The notes below the pieces were generated by a model. The model was not told where the DNA came from, searched no databases, and saw only the letters and a list, made by a program, of their open reading frames with translations. From Actinoplanes palleronii (GTDB lineage Bacteria; Actinomycetota; Actinomycetes; Mycobacteriales; Micromonosporaceae): a DNA stretch of 64,000 nucleotides. Made by a program: the position numbers and the translations under genes. Numbering within the stretch: position 1 is the stretch's first letter; every line of letters starts with the position of its first letter. Location of the stretch: assembly GCF_016862315.1 (NCBI RefSeq), contig NZ_BOMS01000073.1, forward strand, positions 62,001 through 126,000. Reading direction: 5' to 3'. Positions 50,354 through 58,856 of the stretch are shown here, in pieces.

Positions 50354-51940
50354 ATGACCGCCGCCGACCTGATCCTGATGGCGGATCGGATCCACACCCT
50401 GCTTCCCGGTCCACAGCCGACCGCGATCGCCGTCGCGGACGGGGTGATCACCGCGGTCGGCGACCGGGCGGACGTCCGTGACTGGCGCGGCCCCGGCACC
50501 GAACTGATCGAGCTGGGCGCCGCCACGATCACGCCGGGCCTGGTCGACGGGCACGCGCACCCGGTGATGGGGCTCAGCATGACCCGGGGCGTCGACCTGT
50601 CCCAGGTGCGCACCCGCGACGAGCTCACAAAGACGCTGCGTGCCGCGGCCGGCCCGGCCGGGGAATGGCTGGAGGGATTCGGGCTGGACCCGAACGCGTT
50701 CGAGGGCGCCCCGGTCACCCACGCGCCGCTGGTGGAGGCGCTCGGGCCGGACGTGCCGGTCTTCCTGGTGCTCTTCGACGCGCACTCGGCGCTGGTCAGC
50801 CCGCGGGCGCTGGAGATCGCCGGGATCACCGGGCCGCGGGAGTTCGCCTCCGGGGCGAGCGTGGTCTGTGACCCAGCCGGGCGGCCGACCGGGCACCTGC
50901 TCGAACTCGAAGCGGCGATGGTGGTGCACGAGATGCTGCCGGCGGACGACCCGTGCGATCGGCGCGCCCGGCTGCGCGACCTGATGAACCGGATGGCGGC
51001 CAGCGGGCTGACCTCGGCCAACGCGATGGATTTCGGGCTGGACTCGCTGGAGTTGTTCCGCGACCTGGAGGCCGACGGTGACCTGCCGCTGACCTGGCGC
51101 TGCGCCCCGTTCGTGATGCCCGGCGACGGTCTGGAGCAGTGTGTCGAGCAGCAGCGGCTGAGTGGCCGCCGGTGGCGGGTCGAGGGCGCCAAATTCATGA
51201 TCGACGGAACCATCGACGGTGGCACGGCCTGGCTCGACGAGCCGGACACGCACGGCGAGTCGACGGCCTGTTTCTGGCCCGACCCGGCCGAATACGCCGC
51301 GGCGGCCGGACACCTCGCCGGGCACGGCATCCCGATCGTCACGCACGCGATCGGCGACGCCGGCATCCGCTACGTCCTGGACACCCTCGCCGGGCTGCCC
51401 CGGCCGCGGGTGCCGCACCGTGTCGAACACTTGGAGACCATGCCGTCCGAGCTGGTCGCACGGTTTGCCGAGCTGGACGTGACCGCGAGCATGCAGCCCA
51501 CGCACTGCACGCATTACACCCGGGCAGACCACACCGACAACTGGTCGCGGCGGCTCGGCAAGAAGCGCGCCGACCGCGCTTTCCGGGCCCGTGACCTGCG
51601 GGATCAGGGTGCTCGGCTGGCGCTCGGGTCGGACTGGCCGATCGCGTCCTTCGACCCGCGCGGGATCATGGCGGCGGCCCGGCTGCGGCGGCCGGCCGGT
51701 GCGCCGGAGGTGGAGCCGATCCTGCCGGACCAGGCGCTCACCGCCCGGATGGCCCTCGAGGGATACACCACGCAGGCTGCGGCCGCCGCCGGGCGGACCG
51801 ACATCGGCCGGATCGCGCCCGGCTTCCGGGCCGACCTGTCCGCCTTCACCCTGGACCCGTTGACCGCCGGCCCGGACGAATTCGCCGAGTCTGCGGTCCC
51901 GCTGACCGTTGTGGACGGCACCGTCGCCCATCGCTCCTGA
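50354..51940 (+). CDS. YtcJ-type metal-dependent amidohydrolase
   Basis: Cytosolic hydrolase of 528 residues. ADLILMADRIHTL and an N-terminal beta sandwich lead to the metal motif DGHAHP (H67, H69). GAKFMIDGTIDGGTAW, THAIGDAGIRYVLD, RVEHLE and GSDWPIASFDPRGIM are the later metal and substrate segments of the Amidohydro_3 (YtcJ/NfdA) group, which cleave amide or formamide bonds. The ATG at 50354 has GAGGAG seven bases upstream. It is 102 bases after the permease gene and could be co-expressed. Substrate unknown; a link to the molybdenum hydroxylase pathway is a guess. Confidence 0.88.
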   Translation: MTAADLILMADRIHTLLPGPQPTAIAVADGVITAVGDRADVRDWRGPGTELIELGAATITPGLVDGHAHPVMGLSMTRGVDLSQVRTRDELTKTLRAAAGPAGEWLEGFGLDPNAFEGAPVTHAPLVEALGPDVPVFLVLFDAHSALVSPRALEIAGITGPREFASGASVVCDPAGRPTGHLLELEAAMVVHEMLPADDPCDRRARLRDLMNRMAASGLTSANAMDFGLDSLELFRDLEADGDLPLTWRCAPFVMPGDGLEQCVEQQRLSGRRWRVEGAKFMIDGTIDGGTAWLDEPDTHGESTACFWPDPAEYAAAAGHLAGHGIPIVTHAIGDAGIRYVLDTLAGLPRPRVPHRVEHLETMPSELVARFAELDVTASMQPTHCTHYTRADHTDNWSRRLGKKRADRAFRARDLRDQGARLALGSDWPIASFDPRGIMAAARLRRPAGAPEVEPILPDQALTARMALEGYTTQAAAAAGRTDIGRIAPGFRADLSAFTLDPLTAGPDEFAESAVPLTVVDGTVAHRS

Positions 51941-52232
51941 CCCGCGTCCCACATCGGAAACCCGCCCTCGGCAACCAGCCTGAACCTTCCCCTTGGGTCA
52001 GAGTCAAGCCGCCCGAGAGGCCGGGCCATGGCCGAGGGCGGGTCCGGGCCATGGCCGCCCGAGGGGCCGGGAGAAGACCGCTCGAGAGGCCGGGGCCGTG
52101 GCCGCCCGAGGGGCCGGGCCGAGACCGGTCGTGAGGCCGGGCCGAGGTCGGCCCCATGCCGGAGCGAGGCTGGAGTAAGACCTGTGTAAGGCCGGCGAAA
52201 GGTTCGGGTAAGGGCAGGTCAGCGGGGGGCGC
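51941..52232. repeat. Degenerate GGCCGGG-rich repeats in an intergenic gap
   Basis: Between convergent genes. From about 52010 to 52165 the words GAGAGGCCGGG, CATGGCCG and GCCCGAGGGGCCGGG recur at irregular spacing of 25-50 bases. No gene or clear terminator. Confidence 0.6.
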
Positions 52233-53033
52233 TCAGCGCGGGCGGGCGAAGCGACCCGGGCTCACCCCGAGGATCCGTTTGAAATGCCGGATCAGGTGGG
52301 GCTGGTCGTAGAAGCCGCTGCCCACCGCGACCGCGGGCATCGGCTGCCCGGCCAGGATCAGGCGGCGGGCCAGGTCGACGCGGCGGGAGATGACGTACTG
52401 GTGCGGGGTCATGCCGAACTCGCGCCGGAAGGACCGGACCAGGTGCGCCGGCGCGAAGTGCAGCGTGGCCGCGGCCGTGCGCAGTGGCAGGCCCGGCACG
52501 ATGTGCGCCTCCAGCAGCTCGCGGAGATCCCGGGCCGCGCCACCGTGCGGCGGTGGCGCGGGGTGGTCGCCGAGCCGGCTGCGCAACCGTTCCAGGGCGA
52601 CGGTGAGCAGGTCGTCGGCGGCCGGTTCGTCGCCGGGGGAGCGGACCAGCCGGTGCACCGTCGAGATCATCCGGTGCAGCGCCGGGTCGGCCAGTGCCGG
52701 GGTGTCCACGGACGCGCCGACCAGGTTGCCGGGCAGGTGACCGGGTTCCAGGTAGAGCACGCGTTTGCGGAAGCCGTGCCGGTCGGCGGCGGTGCCGTTG
52801 TGCGGAACCCTGGGTGGCAGCAGGGTGACCATCTCGCCGAACGCGCCGCGCTCGTGCCGGTCCAGGTCGTAGCGGACCGCGCCGTCGTCGACGAGCAGCA
52901 GCGTCCAGGTGTCGTGCGCGTGCATCGGGTACGCGTGCGCGCCGAACCGGGCGTGCAGCACCTCGGCGACACCGTCCAGCGGGGGTCGCCACGCGCGGAT
53001 CGACGGGCCCGGCAGCACGTCACGATCGTACAA
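52233..53033 (-). CDS. AraC-family regulator
   Basis: Regulator of 266 residues. An N-terminal cupin-like domain (HDTWTLLLVDDGAVRYDLD, LLPPRVPHNG) senses a ligand. The C-terminal pair of helix-turn-helix motifs is clear: LRTAAATLHFAPAHLVRSFR and AVAVGSGFYDQPHLIRHFKR, ending GVSPGRFARPR. The start is uncertain: TTG at 53033 or GTG at about 53018; neither has a strong ribosome site. It is divergent from the DUF2000 gene by 26 bases, so it very likely controls that gene. Confidence 0.9.
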   Translation of the reverse strand: MYDRDVLPGPSIRAWRPPLDGVAEVLHARFGAHAYPMHAHDTWTLLLVDDGAVRYDLDRHERGAFGEMVTLLPPRVPHNGTAADRHGFRKRVLYLEPGHLPGNLVGASVDTPALADPALHRMISTVHRLVRSPGDEPAADDLLTVALERLRSRLGDHPAPPPHGGAARDLRELLEAHIVPGLPLRTAAATLHFAPAHLVRSFRREFGMTPHQYVISRRVDLARRLILAGQPMPAVAVGSGFYDQPHLIRHFKRILGVSPGRFARPR

Positions 53034-53059
53034 GACCCGCAGGTGGGGGACGGTCGACG

Positions 53060-53482
53060 ATGAGTGGCATGACCGGATTCACCACCAAGATCGCTGTCCT
53101 GCTCCGCGACGACCTGCTCGTCTGGCAACGCCTCAACGTCACCGCTTTCCTGGTCTCCGGGCTGGCCACCGCCCAGCCGGAGACGCTCGGTCAGCCGTAC
53201 GTCGACGGCGACGACGTCGAGTACCTGCCGATGTTCCGCCAGCCGGTGCTGGTCCTCGAGGGCGGCAAGGAACTGCTGCGCGAGGCGCACACCCGGGGGC
53301 TGGCCCGGGGCGTACAAATGTCGATATTCACGTCGGATCTCTTCGCCACCGGCCACGACGAGGCGAACCGGGCCGCGGTCCGGGCGGTGCCCACCGCGGG
53401 GCTGGACCTGGTCGGGCTGGCCGTGCACGGACCTCGCAACGCCGTCGACAAGGTGCTCAAGGGTGCGTCGATGCACGGTTGA
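53060..53482 (+). CDS. DUF2000-family protein
   Basis: Protein of 140 residues covering the DUF2000 family: KIAVLLRDDLLVWQRLNVTA, the central YVDGDDVEYLPMFRQPVLVL, SIFTSDLFATGHDEANRAAV and the conserved end GPRNAVDKVLKGA. The fold is related to peptidyl-tRNA hydrolase 2 but a catalytic role is not established. ATG at 53060 (or 53069). Divergent from the AraC gene, in the arrangement common in actinomycetes, so it is probably the AraC target. Confidence 0.9.
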   Translation: MSGMTGFTTKIAVLLRDDLLVWQRLNVTAFLVSGLATAQPETLGQPYVDGDDVEYLPMFRQPVLVLEGGKELLREAHTRGLARGVQMSIFTSDLFATGHDEANRAAVRAVPTAGLDLVGLAVHGPRNAVDKVLKGASMHG

Positions 53483-53541
53483 GTTCCGGTTAACGGTCCC
53501 GCTCACCGAGGCGCAACCGCGCGGTGCCGAGACTCGGGGGC

Positions 53542-54000
53542 ATGAGGACATTCGTACGATATGGGGTGGCCCTGGCGGTCGTGCTCACGCTGGGTCCGGC
53601 GGCTTGCGGGAAGACCGGAGGGCCGGAGCCGTCGGCGGCCGAGCTGGCCCAGGCGAATCAGCACAACGCGTGCATGCGCAGCGCGGGTGTCGACGTCCCG
53701 GACCTGGACGACATCGACGAGGCCGGTGGGTTCACGCTCAACACCAAGGACCCGAAGACCCTGGCCGCGCTGTCCGCGTGCGCCCGGCTCGCGCCGCCCG
53801 GGCATCGGGAGGGCGACCCCGATCCGGCGGTCGAGGAGCACGCCCTCCGGCTCGCCGAGTGCCTGCGCCAGCACGGGATCCGGGCCGAGGATCCGGAGAC
53901 CGGCGGCGATCCGGCGGTCCACCTGGCGCAGGGCGCGACGTATCCGCAGCAGCAGCTCGTGGACGCGTTCACGGTCTGTGACAAGGAGGTGCCCCGGTGA
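53542..54000 (+). CDS. Small exported lipoprotein of the MacAB-like operon
   Basis: Protein of 152 residues. A signal peptide (MRTFVRYGVALAVVLTLG) ends in PAAC with C22 as the probable lipid-modified Cys, though the -3 Pro is atypical. The mature part has four Cys in two CMRSAGV / CLRQHGI-like repeats, where C-x-R-x-x-G recurs with Asp-rich stretches (DVPDLDDIDEAGGF). Such repeats occur in actinobacterial lipoproteins next to MacA/MacB genes. Its stop overlaps the adaptor GTG (GTGA), so it belongs to the exporter. Confidence 0.82.
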   Translation: MRTFVRYGVALAVVLTLGPAACGKTGGPEPSAAELAQANQHNACMRSAGVDVPDLDDIDEAGGFTLNTKDPKTLAALSACARLAPPGHREGDPDPAVEEHALRLAECLRQHGIRAEDPETGGDPAVHLAQGATYPQQQLVDAFTVCDKEVPR

Positions 54001-55034
54001 GACGCCGCCTGCTGCTGGCCGGCGGGGTGGTGGTGCTGGCGGCCGGCGGCGGCTGGCTGCTCTGGCCGGACCGGAGCGCGCCGGTCGCGGCGTCGACCGG
54101 GAGCCTGCCCGCCGTCGAGGTGCGGCGTACCGACCTGAGCAGCACTGCCGAGGTTGCCGGGACGCTCGGGTTCGGTGCGAGCCGCGGCGTGCTGGGGGAG
54201 GGGCCCGGCCGGATCACCTGGCTTCCGGCGGCCGGCGCGGTGCTGCGGCGCGGGAACCGGGTGTACGGGGTGGACGGCGTCGCGGTGCCGCTGTTCTACG
54301 GCTCGACGCCGTTCTGGCGTGAGCTGCGGGCCGGGGTCACCGACGGCTACGACGTGCTGGAGCTGGAGCGCAACCTGGCGGCGCTCGGCCACGGCGCGGA
54401 ACTGACCGTGGATCGCGACTTCACCGGCGCCACCGCCGCGGCGATCCGGGACTGGCAGCAGGATCGGGGGCGGAGTCGTACCGGGGTGGTCGCGCCCGGT
54501 GACGTGGTGGTCCAGCCGGGCGCGGTCCGGGTGACCGCGGTGCGGGCCACGCTCGGCGGGCCGGCCGGTGGCACGGTGTGCACGGTCAGCGGCACCCGGC
54601 GGCAGGTCACCGTGGAGCTGCCGGTCAGTGACGCGCCGGCGCTGGCCCGTACCGGCGCGCGGGTGCGGGTCACGCTGCCGGGTGGTGCGCGGGTGACCGG
54701 CACGATCACGGCGGTCGGCACGGTGGCGACCGGGTCCGCGACGCAGGAGGCGCGCCTTCCGGTCACCGTGACGCTGCCGGAGGCCGGGACCGCGGGTGCT
54801 TTCGACGGCGCGCCGGTCACTGCCGCTTTTCAAGGCTCGGTACGCCGGGGAGTCCTGGCGGTGCCGATCACCGCGCTGCTCGCGACGTCACCCGACCAGT
54901 ACGCCGTCGAGGTGCTGGACGAGTCCGGGACGGTGCGCTCGGTACCCGTACACCTGGGGATTTTTGCCGGGGACGACGTCGAGGTGACCGGCGACCTGGC
55001 ACCGGGAATGCTCGTCAGGGTGCCGCGGACATGA
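53997..55034 (+). CDS. Periplasmic adaptor-type protein with peptidoglycan-binding domain (MacA-like)
   Basis: Membrane-fusion-type protein of 345 residues. A single N-terminal helix (about 5-24) anchors it. The sequence VEVRRTDLSSTAEVAGTLGF starts the barrel-sandwich region; a peptidoglycan-binding-1 domain is inserted (about 118-165, DVLELERNLAALGHGAEL, AIRDWQQDRG); beta-barrel and proximal domains follow (RVTAVRATLGGPAGGTVCTV, VPITALLATSPDQYAVEV). This layout is typical of gram-positive MacA-like adaptors. GTG start overlapping the lipoprotein gene; stop overlaps the ATPase ATG. Confidence 0.9.
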   Translation: MRRRLLLAGGVVVLAAGGGWLLWPDRSAPVAASTGSLPAVEVRRTDLSSTAEVAGTLGFGASRGVLGEGPGRITWLPAAGAVLRRGNRVYGVDGVAVPLFYGSTPFWRELRAGVTDGYDVLELERNLAALGHGAELTVDRDFTGATAAAIRDWQQDRGRSRTGVVAPGDVVVQPGAVRVTAVRATLGGPAGGTVCTVSGTRRQVTVELPVSDAPALARTGARVRVTLPGGARVTGTITAVGTVATGSATQEARLPVTVTLPEAGTAGAFDGAPVTAAFQGSVRRGVLAVPITALLATSPDQYAVEVLDESGTVRSVPVHLGIFAGDDVEVTGDLAPGMLVRVPRT

Positions 55035-55696
55035 GCCTCGTCGAGCTGAACCGGGTGACCAGGACGTACCCGGGAGGGGTGACCGCGCTGCGCGACGCCT
55101 CGCTGACCGTGCGGGACGGTGAGCTGATCGCGATCGTCGGGCCGTCCGGTTCCGGCAAGTCCACGCTGCTGCAGCTGATGGGCACTCTGGACACGCCGAC
55201 CAGCGGGTGGGTGCTGCTGCGCGGGCACGACGTGGCGCTCCTGCCGGACCGGCGGCTCGCCGCGATCCGGGCCCGCTGGATCGGTTTTGTCTTCCAGCAG
55301 TTCTTCCTCACCGCGCACCTGTCCGCGCTGGACAACGTGGCGACCGGGCTGCTCTACCACGGTGTCGGCGCACGACGGCGCCGCGTGCTGGCCGCCGCGG
55401 CGCTGGACCGGGTCGGGCTCGGGCACCGGCTGACGCACCGGCCGCACCAGCTCTCCGGCGGCGAACGGCAGCGGGTGGCGATCGCCCGCGCGGTGGTCGG
55501 CGACCCGCCGCTGGTCCTCGCGGACGAGCCGACCGGCAACCTGGACACCGCCTCCGGTGCCGGGGTCCTCGACCTGCTCGCCGCCCTGAACCGGGACGGC
55601 ACCGCGGTCGTGGTGATCACCCACGACCGGGACGTGGCGGCCGCGCTGCCCCGCCGGGTCGCGATCCGCGACGGCTCGGTCTCGGTGATCGCATGA
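55031..55696 (+). CDS. ABC transporter ATPase, MacB/LolD type
   Basis: ATPase of 221 residues. Walker A GPSGSGKST (about 38-46), Q-loop VFQQFFL, signature LSGGERQRVAIARA (about 141), Walker B PLVLADEPTGNLD, H-loop VVITHDRD. The LDTPTSGWVLLRGHDV segment and short length match the MacB/LolD group that powers FtsX-like permeases. Start ATGA overlap with the adaptor; stop overlaps the permease ATG. Part of a four-gene exporter, probably for antimicrobial peptides or lipids, by analogy to family members. Confidence 0.94.
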   Translation: MSLVELNRVTRTYPGGVTALRDASLTVRDGELIAIVGPSGSGKSTLLQLMGTLDTPTSGWVLLRGHDVALLPDRRLAAIRARWIGFVFQQFFLTAHLSALDNVATGLLYHGVGARRRRVLAAAALDRVGLGHRLTHRPHQLSGGERQRVAIARAVVGDPPLVLADEPTGNLDTASGAGVLDLLAALNRDGTAVVVITHDRDVAAALPRRVAIRDGSVSVIA

Positions 55697-55732
55697 TCAG
55701 CCGGTCAGGAAACGACGGTGATCGCATGATCA
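55683..55732 (+). repeat. 17-bp direct repeat duplicating the permease start
   Basis: CGGTGATCGCATGATCA occurs at 55683-55699 and 55716-55732. The period is 33 bases, so both ATGs are in frame, giving two equivalent starts 11 codons apart. Confidence 0.9.
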
Positions 55733-56947
55733 ATTTGCCGGACGATGGTCGTCGCTTGAGCACCTTGCCGGAGCCGGCGCGGCTTCGCCTCGTCGATCTG
55801 GCCGCGGTCGGGCTCGGCGGGCTCTACGGACGGCCGCTGCGGGCGGTGCTGTCCGCGCTCGGCATCGCGATCGGGGTGGCCGCGATGGTCGGCCTGGTCG
55901 GGGTCAGCACGGTCAGCCGGGCCGCGCTGCTCGCCCAGATCGAGAAGCTCGGCACGAACATGCTGACCGTCTCGGCCGGCAGCACGCTGACCGGGGGAAC
56001 CGGCCACGCTGCCGGCGACCGCGGAACGGATGGTCGCGCGGATCCCGGGCGTGACCGGGGTGTCCGCGACCGGGCTCGTCGACACCGTGACGGTGCGGCG
56101 CACCGACAAGATCGACATCGCCACCACCAGCGGGATCACTGTGCAGGCGGCCCGGCCCGGGCTCTTCGGCGCGCTCGGTGCCACGGTCCGCTCCGGCACC
56201 TTCCTGAACGCCGCGACCAGCCGCTATCCCGCCGTCGTGCTCGGCGCGACGGCAGCCACCCGGCTCGGCATCGACCGGGCCGGTGGGCACGTCCACATCG
56301 GCGGGCGCTGGTTCCTGGTGGTCGGGGTCGCCGACCGGGTACCGCTCGCCGCCGAGATCAACCGGTCCGCGCTGATCGGCTGGGAATACGCGCGCACCCT
56401 CGGCTTCGACGGTCAACCCACCACAGTGTACGAACGGTCCAGCGACGACACCGTCACCGCGGTGCGTGAGCTGCTGCCCGCGACGGTCGACCCGGAGCAC
56501 CCCGAGCAGGTGACGGTGTCCCGCCCGTCCGACGCGCTGCTCGCCGGCGCCGAGGCGGAGCGCACGCTGAACGCGCTGCTGTTCGGGCTGGGCGGGATCG
56601 CGCTGCTGGCCGGTGGCGTCGGGATCGCGAACATCATGGTGATCGCGGTGCTCGAACGGCGGCAGGAGATCGGGCTGCGCCGGTCGCTGGGTGCCACCCG
56701 CGGGCAGATCCGGCTGCAGTTCCTCACCGAGTCGGTCACCCTGTCGGCACTCGGCGGCCTGGCCGGGGTGCTGCTCGGGCTGGCCGTGTGCGCGGTGTTC
56801 GCCCTGGTCAAAGGGTGGCCGCTGGCCGTGCCACTGCCCGCGGTCGCCGGTGGTGCGCTGGCCGCGGTGCTGATGGGGGCGGTCGCCGGGATCTATCCGG
56901 CGCGGCGGGCGGCGCTGCTCACGCCGACCGAGGCGCTGGGCTCGTGA
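55693..56947 (+). pseudogene. MacB/FtsX-type ABC permease, frameshifted
   Basis: Permease of the upstream ATPase. The first frame (ATG 55693, overlapping the ATPase stop) gives LGGLYGRPLRAVLSALGIAI and KLGTNMLTVSAGSTLTGG, then fails. The rest (ATLPATAERMVARIPGVTGV, the extracytoplasmic MacB domain, and three C-terminal helices ending YPARRAALLTPTEALGS) is in the +1 frame. The break is at a five-G run, 55993-55997; four Gs would restore one frame. So this is either a recent inactivation, a base-calling error, or slippage. All family parts are otherwise present (about 417 residues). Confidence 0.85.
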
Positions 56948-58028
56948 ACACGACCCGGACGGTCAGCCCGCCGTCCGGGTTCGCTGTCGCGTCGACGGTG
57001 GCGCCGTGCGCGTGGGCGATGGCGGCCACGATGGACAGGCCCAGTCCGGCGCCCTCGCCCCGGCCGGTGCGGTCGGGGTGCAGGCGGCGGAACGGTTCGA
57101 ACAGCTCGGGGACGCGCTCCGGTCGTACCATCGGGCCGGTGTTGCCGACCAGCAACCCGGCGGCGTCCCAGCGGACCTCGACCACGCCGCCGGTTTTGTT
57201 GTAGCGGATCGCGTTCTCGACCAGGTTCGCGACCAGGCGGGTCAGCAGGACCTCGTCGCCGTGCACGCCGACCGGCGTGATGCCGCTGCTGATCGTGACC
57301 CCGGCGGCGGTGGCGGCCGGGCGGTGCTCCTCGACGACCTGCTCGACGACGTCGCCGAGGAGCACCGGGCCCGGCGCCTGCAGACCCCGCTCGCCCTGCG
57401 CGAGCTCCAGCAGGCCGGTGATCAGGCGTTCCGAACGTTCGGTGTTGCGCAGCATCGCGGCGCGGACCTCGGCCAGCCGCTCCGGGGAAGGGTCGTCGAG
57501 GCCCACCTCGATCGCGGTGCGCTGGATGGCGAGCGGGGTGCGCAGCTCGTGCGAGGCGTTCGCGATGAACCGGCGCTGGCTGGCCACCGCCTGCTCGAGC
57601 CGATCCAGCATCGCGTCGAACGTGTCGGCCAGCTCGCGCAACTCGTCCTGGCGGCCGTCCAGCGCGATCCGCTCGTGCAGCGTGGCGACCGACAGGCGGC
57701 GGGCCGCGGCGTTGATCCGGGCCAGCGGGCGCAGCAGCCGGCCGGTCAGCCACCAACAGACCACGAACGCCAGCACGGTGACCGCGGCGATCGCGACCAG
57801 GGTGAGATGGCGTTGCGCGTCGGAGAGGTCCTGCTGCACCTTCTCCATGCTCCGGGGCCGGTTCGGCGGGAACGCGGGTGGCGAGCCGGTCGCCCCGACG
57901 AACGGGACATCACCGACCGTCTCGTCGAACACGCGCAGCTGAAGCTGCTCGACGACGAGCAGGAAGAACGAGCTGACCAGGGCGAAGAGGCCGCCGTAGA
58001 GGAGGGTCAGCCGGGTACGCAGCCTCAT
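56919..58028 (-). CDS. Sensor histidine kinase facing the MacAB-like operon
   Basis: Kinase of 369 residues. Helices at about 7-27 and 76-96 frame a short extracytoplasmic loop of about 48 residues (Pro-rich). HAMP follows, then H160 in IANASHELRTPLAIQRTAIE, N-box NLVENAIRYNK, and G-box GAGLGLSIVAAIAHAHG. Short-loop kinases next to MacB-type exporters usually detect membrane-active peptides together with the transporter. ATG overlaps the regulator stop; the 3' end overlaps the convergent permease gene by 29 bases. Confidence 0.92.
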   Translation of the reverse strand: MRLRTRLTLLYGGLFALVSSFFLLVVEQLQLRVFDETVGDVPFVGATGSPPAFPPNRPRSMEKVQQDLSDAQRHLTLVAIAAVTVLAFVVCWWLTGRLLRPLARINAAARRLSVATLHERIALDGRQDELRELADTFDAMLDRLEQAVASQRRFIANASHELRTPLAIQRTAIEVGLDDPSPERLAEVRAAMLRNTERSERLITGLLELAQGERGLQAPGPVLLGDVVEQVVEEHRPAATAAGVTISSGITPVGVHGDEVLLTRLVANLVENAIRYNKTGGVVEVRWDAAGLLVGNTGPMVRPERVPELFEPFRRLHPDRTGRGEGAGLGLSIVAAIAHAHGATVDATANPDGGLTVRVVFTSPAPRSA

Positions 58029-58678
58029 ATCCGGTAACCGCCGCCGGGGACGGTGATGATCACGGGCGGGTCGCCGAGCTTGGCGCGCAGTTTACTGACG
58101 GTCACCTTGACCACGGTGGTGAACGGGTCGATGTGTTCGTCCCAGGCGCGTTCCAGCAGCTCCTCACTGCTGACGGCGCGGCCGCGGGCCTGCATCAGGA
58201 CTTCCAGTACGGCGTACTCCTTGCGGGACAGCGGCAGGTAGCGTCCGTCGCGGTGCACCTGGCGGCGGGCGGTGTCCAGGGTCAGCCCGGCGAGCTCGAG
58301 CACCGGTGGCAGGGCCGGGACGGTGCGGCGGCCCAGCGCCCGGACCCGGGCGACCAGCTCGTCGAAGGCGAACGGTTTCGGCAGGTAGTCGTCGGCGCCG
58401 AGGTCGAGCCCGGCGACCCGGTCGTGGACGGTGGCGGAGGCGGTGAGCATCAGGATCCGTACCCGGGAGCCCTGGGCGACCAGCTGGCGGCAGAGGTCGT
58501 CGCCGTGGATGACCGGCAGGTCGCGGTCGAGGACCAGCACGTCGTAGTCGTTGACCGCGAGGCGTTCGTGGGCGGCGGCGCCGTCGTGGGCGATGTCGAC
58601 GGCCATCGCTTGTTTGCGCAGGCCCTCGGCGACCAGATCGGCGAGGAACTCTTCGTCTTCCACCACGAGGATCCGCAT
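58025..58678 (-). CDS. OmpR-type response regulator
   Basis: Regulator of 217 residues. It begins MRILVVEDEEFLADLVAEG; phosphoacceptor D51 is in DVLVLDRDLPVIHGDD and the switch Lys in YLPKPFAFDELVAR. The winged helix (about 125-217) has YLPLSRKEYAVLEVLM and VVKVTVSKLRAKLGDPPVIITVPGGGYRI-type ending. First gene of regulator-kinase, minus strand. It probably activates the facing exporter operon. The 178 bases upstream are T/G-rich with repeated GTGGCCGG and TGGTCAGC words. Confidence 0.94.
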   Translation of the reverse strand: MRILVVEDEEFLADLVAEGLRKQAMAVDIAHDGAAAHERLAVNDYDVLVLDRDLPVIHGDDLCRQLVAQGSRVRILMLTASATVHDRVAGLDLGADDYLPKPFAFDELVARVRALGRRTVPALPPVLELAGLTLDTARRQVHRDGRYLPLSRKEYAVLEVLMQARGRAVSSEELLERAWDEHIDPFTTVVKVTVSKLRAKLGDPPVIITVPGGGYRI

Positions 58679-58856
58679 ACCGCCATCACCTCATCCGGAG
58701 GGTCACGCGCCGGTTAACGTTCGCTGGTACCGGGTTGTTGCCTTTTGTCGTGGCCGGTCGGTCTTGCGTGGCCGGCTGGTCGTGGTGGGTAGCTGGTTGT
58801 GGTGGCGGTCGGTTTTGCGTGGCCGGTTGGTCAGCTGGTTTTTGCTGGTCAGCGGG
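58679..58856. repeat. T/G-rich degenerate repeats
   Basis: From about 58735 the words TTGCGTGGCCGG, GTCGGT and TGGTCAGC recur; unlike the neighbours, the stretch is G/T-skewed. It separates the regulator gene start from the lectin gene end. Confidence 0.5.

Noticed and set aside
48020..51952. A 1310-codon minus-strand frame across the lactate permease and amidohydrolase genes
   Set aside because: Both genes on the plus strand have clear family motifs; the antisense frame is compositional shadow and runs through the 26-bp repeats.
55207..56469. A single 420-codon protein running from the ATPase gene into the permease in one frame
   Set aside because: Only the part from 55693 to about 55995 is permease-like; the remainder is Arg-rich nonsense, which is what reveals the frameshift.
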